Position numbers and translations under genes: made by a program
Part shown: positions 1 to 7,488 of the stretch, piece by piece
Layout of the letters: the number at the start of each line of letters is the position of its first letter
Position numbering within the stretch: position 1 is the first letter of the stretch
The notes under the pieces: model-generated
The model's database searches: none
Told to the model about the DNA's origin: nothing
What the model saw: the letters and a program-made list of their open reading frames with translations, nothing else
From: CAXBCP01 sp963974055
Lineage (GTDB): Bacteria; Pseudomonadota; Alphaproteobacteria; MPNO01; UBA830
Direction of reading: 5' to 3'
Length of the DNA: 13,087 nt
Assembly (NCBI GenBank): GCA_963974055.1
Contig: CAXBCP010000062.1
Span: 1 to 13,087, forward strand

Positions 1-1209
1 GTGTTCCTGGCGCTGCTGGCCACCGTATTGTCCATCAGGTCGCATGGGGGGCATCATCATCCGGTCCTGGCCGTCACGATTGCCTACGGCATTCTCGCCA
101 TTGGCGGACTGATATTCGCCTGGCGCGGGATATTCCATCCGGTGATGCCGGTAATTTTTATAACCCTCGAGGTGTTGCTTGTGGGCGGCCAGACGATCCT
201 GATGGGGTCGATTATGAGGCAACCGCCAATGGCTCTACCGACGTTGCCGGTCGCCGCCGTCATCTTCGTTATTCTCGCCCATGCCGCAATGCGTTACAGG
301 CCCTGGCTTGTGGTATACGCCGCCGGTCTGTTCATTGCGATGATGGCACTGGCCGGCCGCTTCATGCCGACGCCGGTTGCCATGCCGACCATGTCGCAGA
401 TACAGCAGCATGACATCGTTCATCACCAGATATTTCCGGTGATAATGATTGTTCTGACCGCCGGCATTCTTTTTGTTACGGCGCGGGGCACGCGGCGCCT
501 GCTGCATGTGTCTATCGCCGAACGGATTGCGCGCCACCGGTTGTCCCGGTTTTTCGCAACGGATATCGCCAGTCGCCTGATCGATCAATCAAATGACAAT
601 GAGGCCGGCGGCGCGGTGCAACCAGTCTCGGTTCTATTTACGGACATCCGTGGGTTCAGTTCTCTGGCCGAGAACTTGACGCCCATGGAACTGAGCGATC
701 TGCTGGGTGAGTTTCGTGAAATTCTGGCTGAGGTGATCCAGAAACACGGCGGCGTGGTGGACAAATTCATCGGCGACGCCGTTATGGCCGTGTTCGGATT
801 CCCGGAGCCGGATGAATCGTCGTCGGCGCGATGCCTCGCCTGTGCCCAGGCAATGTTGGAACGGTTGCAAGCGTGGTCCGATGAACGATCAGCCGTCGGG
901 CAACCCCCGGTCACCATCGGGATCGGTATTCACTATGGAGATGCATTCGTTGGAGTTGTCGGAAAAGCAGACTTGCTTGAATTCACTGTCATCGGGGACA
1001 CAGTAAATATCGCCGAGCGTGTCGAACGAATGACGCGAGTGCTGAATGCTGATGTCGCGGTATCTCGGGCCTTCGCCGAAGCGGCTGGTCTGGACCTCCA
1101 CGCTCATGGATGGATTTTCACGCCCGCCCAACAAATGGAGGGCCGCAGCCGATTGATCGACGTATTTACCTATCGGCGCAATACCACTCAAGCTTCCGCA
1201 CTGGCATAG
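1..1209 (+). CDS. Membrane-bound class III adenylate cyclase, 5'-truncated
   Basis: The C-terminal half is a class III nucleotide cyclase catalytic domain (about residues 205-390 of the visible part), which would make cAMP from ATP on the cytoplasmic side. Visible key residues are the metal-binding D215 in FTDIRGF and D259 in KFIGDAV, the purine-contacting K255 and T329, and the transition-state pair N336 and R340 in VNIAER. K plus T at the specificity positions is the class IIIb pattern and favours ATP over GTP. Before it lie several hydrophobic segments (about 1-12, 22-42, 47-68, 78-95, 100-118, 143-160), so the enzyme is membrane-anchored. The reading frame is open at base 1 and begins inside a hydrophobic stretch, so the GTG at position 1 is probably not the start and the N-terminus is missing. 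It converges on the next gene. No link to the metal genes is visible. The catalytic assignment is firm; the signal sensed is unknown. Confidence 0.9.
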   Translation: MFLALLATVLSIRSHGGHHHPVLAVTIAYGILAIGGLIFAWRGIFHPVMPVIFITLEVLLVGGQTILMGSIMRQPPMALPTLPVAAVIFVILAHAAMRYRPWLVVYAAGLFIAMMALAGRFMPTPVAMPTMSQIQQHDIVHHQIFPVIMIVLTAGILFVTARGTRRLLHVSIAERIARHRLSRFFATDIASRLIDQSNDNEAGGAVQPVSVLFTDIRGFSSLAENLTPMELSDLLGEFREILAEVIQKHGGVVDKFIGDAVMAVFGFPEPDESSSARCLACAQAMLERLQAWSDERSAVGQPPVTIGIGIHYGDAFVGVVGKADLLEFTVIGDTVNIAERVERMTRVLNADVAVSRAFAEAAGLDLHAHGWIFTPAQQMEGRSRLIDVFTYRRNTTQASALA

Positions 1210-1244
1210 AGTTGGTTCGGTCAAAGTCTGACCACGCAGCCTGC

Positions 1245-1922
1245 TTACCTGAATAACTTTCGGACCCGCGGGAGAACGAATTTTATGGATAGCGGAATTG
1301 CAGTCGCCAATCCCAATACGAGAGCGATCAGGACGATGCCCCGCCCGTCTGTCGATGCGAGCTCTCCGCCAAAATGGGCGAGCAGAAAGCTGGCCGGCAC
1401 GATGCCGGCAACAGTTGCGACGGCAAATCTCCAGGTGGCGAGAGGTGTGAGACCCGCTGCGTAGCTAATTACATCGAATGACAGAAACGGCATCAGGCGG
1501 GTCGCGAACACCGTGGCCGTGAGCGCGTTCTGTGATTTAAAATATCGATCCAGGTAGCCGGCAGCCGAGCTGTTCTTCAACTTGGCTTCGACAAACTCCC
1601 GCCCGAGAAACCGTGCGATGCCGAACGCGATAAGGGCGCCGGAGAGGGAGCCCGCAGCAACGTATACGGCACCCCACAGATGTCCGTAGGCAGCGCCGGC
1701 GGCCAGGGCAATGGGTGCGCTGGGGATCGGGCTCATCACGATCGCCAGTGTCATCAGTGCGATCACGAGAAGCGGACCGAATGCGCCCAGACTCTCAATC
1801 GACCTTACAAGGAGTTCTTTATCCAGAACCCTGTCGAGCGAGCCGGTTTGCGACACATAAATGAATACGGCAACGACAAGAGCAAGCATTGCGCCCGCGA
1901 GTATTTTTCGTCGGATACGCAA
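1245..1922 (-). CDS. TVP38/TMEM64 (DedA/VTT-type) membrane protein
   Basis: This is a polytopic inner-membrane protein of 225 residues, the usual size for the TVP38/TMEM64 family. It has an N-terminal membrane anchor (7-24) and a VTT-type core: a hydrophobic segment with SPIPSAP near 64-70, then GAAYG, then FGIARFLGR at 100-108, and the paired motif ATRLMPFLSFDVISYAAGLT at 140-159. That second motif is the family's conserved re-entrant segment. Family members are implicated in lipid flipping and membrane homeostasis; the exact substrate here cannot be read from sequence. The start is uncertain: TTG at 1922 keeps a basic RIRRK leader before the first helix but has a poor ribosome site. ATG at 1889 would remove that leader, and the frame is open a little further upstream to a CTG. 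It is last in the minus-strand run, 105 bp after the CBS-BON gene. Confidence 0.85.
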   Translation of the reverse strand: MRIRRKILAGAMLALVVAVFIYVSQTGSLDRVLDKELLVRSIESLGAFGPLLVIALMTLAIVMSPIPSAPIALAAGAAYGHLWGAVYVAAGSLSGALIAFGIARFLGREFVEAKLKNSSAAGYLDRYFKSQNALTATVFATRLMPFLSFDVISYAAGLTPLATWRFAVATVAGIVPASFLLAHFGGELASTDGRGIVLIALVLGLATAIPLSIKFVLPRVRKLFR

Positions 1923-2027
1923 TGGCTCAACGTCCGGCAGGGGGCGGGGCGTTCTGTTTTCTCAGCGTCATTTGTGCCGTCAAAACCCCTCCTGTCGCGA
2001 GATATGCCTCAACTCGGCGGGAACGGG

Positions 2028-2729
2028 TCACTCAGCCCAATACAACTGATTATAATTCGCGCTGATATGATTCTCGACGGATTTGACACCTGGTATTTCC
2101 CGTGCGGCTACTGCGTAAGCATCGACCTGCGCGCCCGATTTTACGAGCCCCCAGAGTTGGACGACCCCGTCCGATACGATCACATTTACCATGCCTCGTT
2201 CCACCCAGGCCTCGTCCGCCAGCGCCGCTATCAGGGCGTCGTGGATAGTTTCGTCGGACTCTATGGCCGGTGTCAGGGGCGTGTTCTTACGGGACGCCAG
2301 TGCGCGCAGAAGATTGGCGCGACTGACAATGCCTATGAGTGCACCGTCGCGCATAACAGGGACGCGCTTGATATGGTTTTTCTCCAGAATTTCGGCGATT
2401 TCAGCGACCGGCATCTGTTCGTCGATGACAATCGCGTTCTTCGTCATGACATCCGCCGCGGTCTGGCCGTGGGTTTTCTTGAATTCGCTGGCGAGTTTCG
2501 AAGCATCGCTAAAAACCGTCAGCCACCACGAAGGGTTACGTTGGTCGGTATCGGCTTCGGGGCGGCGCATCAGGTCCCCTTCACTGACAATCCCGATGAC
2601 GGATTTTCCATCTCTTGAAACCGGGACAGCACTAATACGCCGGTCCAGAAACGTTGCGGCAATTTCAGAAACAGGCGTCTCCGGCGCCACGGTAACGACG
2701 TCCACCGTCATGATATCTTTGGCAAGCAT
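2028..2729 (-). CDS. CBS-CBS-BON domain protein (copy 1)
   Basis: A soluble 233-residue protein with two CBS domains (about 4-57 and 91-145), each opening with a DIMT/DVMT motif and closing with GIVSEGDL or GIVSRANL, followed by a BON domain (about 160-226, with VNVIVSDGVVQLWG). CBS pairs usually bind adenine nucleotides and act as energy or redox sensors. BON domains are associated with membranes or envelope proteins. No catalytic domain is present, so a regulatory or adaptor role is the most that can be inferred. The linker between CBS domains contains PSWWL. A good Shine-Dalgarno (AAGGAG, complement of 2736-2741) sits 6 bases before the ATG. It is a close relative of the protein at 5834-6529, sharing domain order, linker and a Tyr-Trp near the C-terminus. 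It lies between the Met-rich gene and the DedA-type gene on the same strand. Confidence 0.92.
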   Translation of the reverse strand: MLAKDIMTVDVVTVAPETPVSEIAATFLDRRISAVPVSRDGKSVIGIVSEGDLMRRPEADTDQRNPSWWLTVFSDASKLASEFKKTHGQTAADVMTKNAIVIDEQMPVAEIAEILEKNHIKRVPVMRDGALIGIVSRANLLRALASRKNTPLTPAIESDETIHDALIAALADEAWVERGMVNVIVSDGVVQLWGLVKSGAQVDAYAVAAREIPGVKSVENHISANYNQLYWAE

Positions 2730-2852
2730 GGTTTTCTCCTTGGCAGTATGTGGTTTCGAACGGTCACAATTGATGCGGTGTTTACCTGCTCATGAAGTCT
2801 GTCGTCGCCCTTCAGCTGTTGTCAAAACGGGCCGAAAGGCGACGATGTAGAC

Positions 2853-3284
2853 CTAGCTATCGTCCTTCAGCATCAGTTCCTGCTGTTTGTGCATCTGCTC
2901 CATCATCTTTTGCATCATGTCCATGCGGCTCTGCATGTTCTGCATCATCTGTGGGCCGCCCATTTGACCCATCTGGCCCGGCTTCATGCCGCCCGGTTTC
3001 ATCTGACCCTGGCCCATCTTGCCGTCGCCGGAGTCTTTTCCGGCCATGCCGCCCATCATTCCGTGCATGGCCTGCATCTGCTCGCGCATCATCTGCATGT
3101 GTTCCATCATTTTTGCGTGACGGGCGGTGCCGTGCAGCTTCTGCGCTTCGTCAATCGTGCTGTCCATCTTCTCGAACCGCTGCTGATGTTGGTGCTCCGC
3201 TCCGGCACCAGCCGGCTGTCCATGGGCAACCGGTGCGGTGAGGGCCAGTACGGCGACGAGAGAGAGAAATACGTACGATTTCAT
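2853..3284 (-). CDS. Secreted Met/His/Gln-rich putative metal-binding protein
   Basis: A 143-residue protein with a classical signal peptide: Lys at position 2, a hydrophobic core at about 4-18 and likely cleavage near APVAHG. The mature part has no cysteine but is extraordinarily rich in methionine (27 Met over the full length, many as MM or MxM) with eight His and many Gln. Low-complexity repeats such as GQM, KPGGMKPGQM and QMM occur at 89-114, flanked by predicted helical, coiled-coil-like stretches. Met clusters of this kind bind Cu(+) or Ag(+) in known periplasmic proteins such as PcoE-like and CopA/CopB Met-rich regions, so periplasmic copper buffering is inferred, helped by the copper ATPase in the same region. 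No enzymatic fold is recognised. A strong AAGGAGG ribosome site precedes the ATG, suggesting high expression. It has 166 bp of upstream space, enough for its own promoter. Confidence 0.85.
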   Translation of the reverse strand: MKSYVFLSLVAVLALTAPVAHGQPAGAGAEHQHQQRFEKMDSTIDEAQKLHGTARHAKMMEHMQMMREQMQAMHGMMGGMAGKDSGDGKMGQGQMKPGGMKPGQMGQMGGPQMMQNMQSRMDMMQKMMEQMHKQQELMLKDDS

Positions 3285-3450
3285 CGTAAAATCCTCCTTG
3301 GGGATTGGGTTCTGACGGGTTGGATTGAACTCTGACTACTGGTTCGCGAAGTATTGTCGCGCTGTGTTCTGCCTGCATTGATTGCGATTAACGGCGACGA
3401 CGGAAAACACACTCCCTGTCGCTGGATTCCGGTCGATTCAGATGTTCCTA

Positions 3451-4344
3451 TCATGCTGATTTTCTCTGACGGGAAGGCCCGGAGAACTGAACGGCGAGAA
3501 TGCCGGCGACTATCAACGATGCGCCGAGTATCTCGACCCGCCCAAGCCGTTCGTCGAAGAGAACGCCGCCGATCACCAAACCGAACAGGGGGACAAGAAA
3601 TGTGAAAGCCACGGCCCGGCTAAGGGCCACGTGCCGGAGCGTGGAAAACCAGAGCCAGAATACCGCCGATGTACCGAGCGTGGAGAGCACAACGAGAATA
3701 ATCACAAAATCTGCGGTCCAGACCATTGAACGCAGGTCTTCGGTCGATAGGGCAAACACCCCTAATGCCACGGATCCAATCAGCAACTGGAATCCCATGG
3801 CCATGATGCCGTCTATATCGTCCGGTAAACGCTTGATTGCGATATTGCCTATCGCGACGCCGACAGCCGCTAGAATTATGTAAGCGATGCCGAGTGCATA
3901 GCTCTGAGCGCCGCCACCGGAGAGGCCGGGTGACGCAATAGCCAAAATGCCGAGAAACCCTGTGACAATCCCGGCAATCCCAATCGATCCAATTCTTTCG
4001 TCCAGGAACAGATAAGCGAGACTGACGGTAAGGAGCGGCTGCGAGTTCGCGATCACGGATGCAATCCCGGGTGAGACGTACTCCGCTGCATGGAACATCC
4101 CGAGAAATCCCAGAGTGGTCGCGCCTAGCCCCGTGACGGTGACAAGGCCCCATGAATGTTTGCCGGAAGGCAGAGGACGGTGCAGCAAGGTGCCTATCAG
4201 GATCAACACGAACCCCGCCAAAGCCGCCCGCAACGTTGCAAAAGCAAGATGAGGCGCCATGTCGAGCCCAAGCGTGATGAGCGGGAAACAACCTGCCCAT
4301 AGAATCATCACAAGGACGAGACGGAGTGCTGTGCTAACGGTCAA
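3451..4344 (-). CDS. EamA-family (DMT superfamily) permease
   Basis: A 297-residue integral membrane protein with ten hydrophobic segments arranged as two EamA repeats (about 6-138 and 148-287), the standard size and layout for drug/metabolite transporters. Repeat 1 carries the ANSQPLLTVSLAYLFLDERI pattern and repeat 2 carries FLVPLFGLVIGGVLFDERLG; both are typical repeat ends. Members export or import small metabolites such as amino acids or nucleotide derivatives; the substrate here is unknown. The best start is TTG at 4344, only two codons after an in-frame TGA and preceded by an AGGTGA ribosome site. The next Met (residue 13) would cut into the first helix. It lies 48 bp downstream of the APC permease gene and probably shares its transcript. 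Confidence 0.9.
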   Translation of the reverse strand: MTVSTALRLVLVMILWAGCFPLITLGLDMAPHLAFATLRAALAGFVLILIGTLLHRPLPSGKHSWGLVTVTGLGATTLGFLGMFHAAEYVSPGIASVIANSQPLLTVSLAYLFLDERIGSIGIAGIVTGFLGILAIASPGLSGGGAQSYALGIAYIILAAVGVAIGNIAIKRLPDDIDGIMAMGFQLLIGSVALGVFALSTEDLRSMVWTADFVIILVVLSTLGTSAVFWLWFSTLRHVALSRAVAFTFLVPLFGLVIGGVLFDERLGRVEILGASLIVAGILAVQFSGPSRQRKSA

Positions 4345-4392
4345 ATCTCACCTGTTTCCTGCTTGTCTGTATTTTTCCCGTGATCGACGCCT

Positions 4393-5712
4393 CTAATGGT
4401 GATGCGATGTTTCGTCATCCGATTGAGAATGCGACCGCAGAAACAGCCACTCCCCTGAAAAAACCAAAACCAATCCGATCGCTGCGACGATAATTATCGT
4501 CGGGTCAGAATTTGCCTTGATCGCCAGAAAGGCGCTAAGAACGACTGTGTCCAGACCAATGGCAGTGATTAAAATCAACGGATTTGCGCTGACATCTTTG
4601 CGCATGTACCGGAAAACGCCCCAATGAATACCGATATCCATCACGAGGTAGAATATCGCACCGAGAGCCGCGATCCGGCTGAGGTCGAAAAACACGGTCA
4701 ACGCGATGGCGATCACGACGGTATAGACAAGCAGGTGTTTCTGAAGCGCGCCCGTCATCCCGAAATGCCGATGCGGAATGAGTGACATTTCGGTCAGCAT
4801 CGTGAGCATCCTCGACACCGCGAACATGCTGGCCACCACGCCCGAGGCGGTCGCGACAATCGCCAGGGCGACGGTGAACCAGAGACCGTAATCCCCCAAT
4901 GCAGGACGTGCCGCCTCTGCCAGCGAGAAATCCTTCGCGGCGATAATCTCCGGCAATGCAAGATTGGCGCCGACGCCAAACGCCACCAGCATATAAACGA
5001 CCGTACAAATGGCGATGGATATGATAATTGCGCGACCGACGTTGCGATGGGGATCGACAACTTCTGAGCCGCTATTTGTGATTGTCGTAAAGCCCTTATA
5101 GGCGAGGATCGTCAGCGCCAGCGCGGCGACAAAGCCCACTGGCGAAGAATCGGCATTTCCCAGTGCGGCGGGTTCAGAAACTTCGCCGGCTACCCACAGA
5201 CTAATTACCCCGAACGTCGCAATGCCCAGGATCTTGGCGAGGGCCAGAAAAAAAGAAAAAGTGCCGACGACGCGGTTGCCCGACACGTTGATGAGGAACG
5301 CGAAGACAAGGAGGCCGACGCCAAGGGCCGGCACCAGGAGGCTGTTACGGTCGATGTCGAACAGCTGAAGCGTATACGTACCGAACGTGCGGGCGACGAG
5401 GCTTTCGTTGATGACCATCGAAAGCGCCATCAAAATGGCGCACGCTCCTGTAATGGTGCCGCGCCCGTATGCCTTCTCCAGGATCATGGCGATGCCGCCT
5501 GCCGACGGATAGGCGTTTGACATCTTGATATACGAATAAGCGCTGAAACCGGTAATTACCGCGCCGACAAAAAATGCCAACGGGAACAAATTGCCGGCAA
5601 GCTCCGCGACCTGCCCCGTCAACGCGAATATTCCGGCGCCGATCATCACGCCGGTCCCCATCGAGACGGTGCCGGTCAACGACAGACTGCCCGCTTTATA
5701 TTCGTTCTTCAT
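4393..5712 (-). CDS. APC-superfamily amino acid/polyamine-type permease
   Basis: A 439-residue membrane transporter with about 12 hydrophobic segments. The first helix contains GTGVMIGAGIFALTG (19-33), the broken-helix substrate-binding motif of the APC fold. A second hallmark is the helix-6 region LALTILAYKGFTTITNSGSEV, followed by a DPHRNVGRAI loop. Length and order fit bacterial amino acid permeases. The substrate cannot be assigned; an amino acid or polyamine is the family expectation. The C-terminal tail after the last helix is hydrophilic and ends in three histidines. The ATG at 5712 has a modest purine-rich site (GAAGACAGG) directly before it. It sits between the second CBS-BON gene (121 bp upstream, with possible RNA structure) and the EamA permease. 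Confidence 0.9.
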   Translation of the reverse strand: MKNEYKAGSLSLTGTVSMGTGVMIGAGIFALTGQVAELAGNLFPLAFFVGAVITGFSAYSYIKMSNAYPSAGGIAMILEKAYGRGTITGACAILMALSMVINESLVARTFGTYTLQLFDIDRNSLLVPALGVGLLVFAFLINVSGNRVVGTFSFFLALAKILGIATFGVISLWVAGEVSEPAALGNADSSPVGFVAALALTILAYKGFTTITNSGSEVVDPHRNVGRAIIISIAICTVVYMLVAFGVGANLALPEIIAAKDFSLAEAARPALGDYGLWFTVALAIVATASGVVASMFAVSRMLTMLTEMSLIPHRHFGMTGALQKHLLVYTVVIAIALTVFFDLSRIAALGAIFYLVMDIGIHWGVFRYMRKDVSANPLILITAIGLDTVVLSAFLAIKANSDPTIIIVAAIGLVLVFSGEWLFLRSHSQSDDETSHHH

Positions 5713-5761
5713 CCTGTCTTCTTTCTGTACCGCGCCAGTCGGTGTCCTGATCTATCCTCGG

Positions 5762-5831
5762 CCGAATGGAAGCCCGGATCTTGAGAAATGGCCCCGCAAG
5801 GTTTCGTCTCCGACCTTGAGAGCCCATTCGG
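5762..5831 (-). promoter_or_regulatory. Possible structured leader between CBS-BON and APC permease genes
   Basis: The 121-bp gap holds an 8-bp inverted repeat, CCGAATGG at 5762-5769 and CCATTCGG at 5824-5831. Inside it is a 6-bp hairpin, CAAGGT at 5797-5802 and ACCTTG at 5813-5818 with a 10-base loop. A TCTCAAG(G/A)TC sequence occurs twice within it on the minus strand. No U-tract follows, so it does not look like an intrinsic terminator. It could be an mRNA processing or leader structure for the permease gene. It matches no riboswitch class I can recognise. Confidence 0.3.
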
Positions 5832-5833
5832 AT

Positions 5834-6529
5834 TTATTCCCAGTACATGGACTTCATCGTTTCGCTCATGACGGCCACGCGATTTCGGACTTCAACGACA
5901 CCGGGTACACCCTCGGCAGCAACGCCTGCCGCGCGACGCTCGTCCTCGGAATCGACATCGCCCCAGATATCGACGACCCCGTCGGAAACCAGAACGTTGA
6001 CGAATAACGTGCGTACGCCTGCTTTCTTCAACGCCCTCATCAGCTCAGCCTGGATTGCCTCGTCCTCCACATTTGCGGCGGGCAAGGTCCTGAGCGTTGC
6101 CAGACCGAACAGCAGATTCGCGCGGCTGACGATTCCTACCGGTTTGCCGTCCCGCACGACCGGCACGCGCTTGATGCGCCGGCTTTCGAGCAATTCCGCA
6201 ATTTCATTGATCGGGGTGTTTTCGGAAACAGTCGCGACGTCGTGCGTCATTACGTCTCCGGCATGAAGACCGTGCGTCTTTACGTATTCACGTGCTTTGT
6301 TCTCGGGCAGCTCGAACATTCCGAGCCACCAGGACGGGCGGCGTTCCGTACCGGAATCGTCGCGGCGCATCAGGTCGCCCTCGCTGACGATCCCGACGAT
6401 TTTTCCCGCCTCGTCCAACACGGGAACGGCGCTGATGCCGCGCGCAATCAGTTTTTGCGCGATTTCCGAGACCGGGGTGTCGGGAGAAACCGAGACTACG
6501 GAGCGGGTCATGACGTCTTTTGCCTGCAT
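5834..6529 (-). CDS. CBS-CBS-BON domain protein (copy 2)
   Basis: A 231-residue soluble protein with the same layout as the copy at 2028-2729: CBS at about 4-57 (DVMT start, GIVSEGDLMRR end), CBS at about 90-144 (DVMT, GIVSRANLL) and BON at about 155-220 (FVNVLVSDGVVDIWG). The inter-CBS linker again has RPSWWL, and the C-terminus again ends in a Tyr-Trp. It is likely an adenine-nucleotide-responsive adaptor near the membrane; there is no catalytic domain. The ATG at 6529 is preceded by a GGAAGG purine tract at slightly long spacing. It lies 36 bp after the methyltransferase-like gene and so probably belongs to the same transcript as the YHS-led cluster. Divergence between the two copies is clear in the BON domain, arguing for an old duplication rather than a recent one. 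Confidence 0.92.
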   Translation of the reverse strand: MQAKDVMTRSVVSVSPDTPVSEIAQKLIARGISAVPVLDEAGKIVGIVSEGDLMRRDDSGTERRPSWWLGMFELPENKAREYVKTHGLHAGDVMTHDVATVSENTPINEIAELLESRRIKRVPVVRDGKPVGIVSRANLLFGLATLRTLPAANVEDEAIQAELMRALKKAGVRTLFVNVLVSDGVVDIWGDVDSEDERRAAGVAAEGVPGVVEVRNRVAVMSETMKSMYWE

Positions 6530-6565
6530 TTTATTTACCCTTCCTCTGGTTGAACGATAAGGTCG

Positions 6566-7228
6566 CTAAATGGTTCCCGTTTTCTTGTCGAAGCGGCTCC
6601 ATCGCGGCAGAAACCCGGGCACCCGTTGTGCATATGCCCGATACGAATCTCCAAATTCTGCTATCGCCTCTTTTTCTTCATGGCGCGCGAGCACGACGTA
6701 CATCGTGACCAGCACCGGGAACATGGCGAGCGTCAGGATCGTCGGCCATTGCAGAAGGAAACCGAACATGATGAGGATAAAGCCGGCATATTGCGGATGC
6801 CGGATGTAGGAGTAGAGGCCTTCGGTCGCCAGCACATTTTGCCGCTGCGCCTGATGAAGAATTCGCCAGCCGCTGGCGATCAGAATGAAGCCCGTGCCGA
6901 TGAACACGAAGCTCAGAACGTGAAACGGGCCGATATGCGGATTGGCCTTCCAGCCGAACATCATTTCGAGCAAATGGCCTGAATCGTGCGCAAGCCAGTT
7001 CACATCCGGATAATTGCTCTGCAGCCAGCCGGAAAGGAAAAAGAGCGTCAGCGGAAATCCGTACATCTCGGTAAACAGCGCGATCAGAAATGCGGAAAAT
7101 GCGCCGAAAGACCGCCAGTCGCGCCTGGTCTGGGGTTTGAAGAAACTGAAGGCGAAAAGAATGAATATCGCCGAATTAATAATCACCAGGACCCACAGGC
7201 CGTAACCGCCATCCTGACCGTGCATCAT
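6566..7228 (-). CDS. Isoprenylcysteine carboxyl methyltransferase-like membrane enzyme
   Basis: A 220-residue membrane protein with five or so hydrophobic segments. The C-terminal half carries the ICMT/PEMT signature: EGLYSYIRHPQYAGF at 136-150, with the RHPQY cofactor-binding motif at 143-147, and the following RHEEKEAIAEFGDSYRAY region at 182-199, whose acidic and Tyr residues are conserved in the family. Such enzymes use S-adenosylmethionine to methylate a membrane-embedded acceptor. Bacteria generally lack prenylated proteins, so the acceptor (lipid, peptide or small molecule) is unknown. Residues 30-105 form an N-terminal extension with its own helices. The start overlaps the DUF2933-like gene by ATGA (7225-7228), with a GGGAG ribosome site, indicating translational coupling. 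Relatives often sit beside heavy-metal efflux genes; here that neighbourhood is seen directly. Confidence 0.88.
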   Translation of the reverse strand: MMHGQDGGYGLWVLVIINSAIFILFAFSFFKPQTRRDWRSFGAFSAFLIALFTEMYGFPLTLFFLSGWLQSNYPDVNWLAHDSGHLLEMMFGWKANPHIGPFHVLSFVFIGTGFILIASGWRILHQAQRQNVLATEGLYSYIRHPQYAGFILIMFGFLLQWPTILTLAMFPVLVTMYVVLARHEEKEAIAEFGDSYRAYAQRVPGFLPRWSRFDKKTGTI

Positions 7229-7470
7229 CTTTGCTCCCGGTCGTCGTCATCGCGGTCTTTGCGATCGTGTTCGTTATGCCCACCGCCGCCGTGACCTCCG
7301 TGCCCGCCATGCATGAACAAATGCATCCCGATACAGACGGCCAACAGGCCGATTAAAATTCCGTTGCCGGTGAAGATGTGGGCGCGGTGCTCATAAGCGA
7401 GAAGGAAACCGCCCGCTGCGAGGAAAACGATCAAAACGAGACCGGCGCGCGATTTTAGAAGCTCATTCAT
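7225..7470 (-). CDS. DUF2933-like small membrane protein with His-rich tail
   Basis: An 81-residue protein with two hydrophobic helices (about 10-26 and 36-52), a short HRAHIF loop between them, and a C-terminal tail of alternating His/Gly (54-69) followed by a charged Asp/Arg-rich end. The two-helix plus HGGHGGH layout is typical of DUF2933 proteins, which recur in metal-resistance gene clusters. The His/Gly tail could bind Cu, Ni or Zn ions, but no function has been established that I can name. AGGAGA precedes the ATG by 5 bases. The stop overlaps the methyltransferase-like start, and 18 bp separate it from the preceding gene, so co-expression is near certain. Confidence 0.8.
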   Translation of the reverse strand: MNELLKSRAGLVLIVFLAAGGFLLAYEHRAHIFTGNGILIGLLAVCIGMHLFMHGGHGGHGGGGHNEHDRKDRDDDDREQR

Positions 7471-7488
7471 GGGTTTCTCCTGCCGGTC

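Noticed and set aside
1219..1233. GGTCA-AAGTC-TGACC hairpin between the convergent cyclase and DedA-type genes
   Set aside because: Only a 5-bp stem and no T-tract on either side, so not a supportable intrinsic terminator.
1680..2618. Long open frame (312 codons) on the plus strand
   Set aside because: It runs antisense across the DedA-type and CBS-BON genes, has no recognisable domain, and reflects codon bias of the real genes.
2831..2840. GCC-GAAA-GGC mini-hairpin downstream of the Met-rich gene, with a short T run on the minus strand
   Set aside because: A 3-bp stem is too short; chance occurrence is likely.
2191..2850. Plus-strand open frame of 219 codons
   Set aside because: Antisense to the CBS-BON gene; Ser/Arg-rich composition typical of a shadow frame.
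2792..3335. Two overlapping plus-strand frames, one very His/Leu-rich and one Ser/Cys/Arg-rich
   Set aside because: The His/Leu richness is the complement of the Met/Gln codons (CAT, CTG) of the Met-rich gene, which has a signal peptide and a strong ribosome site on the other strand.
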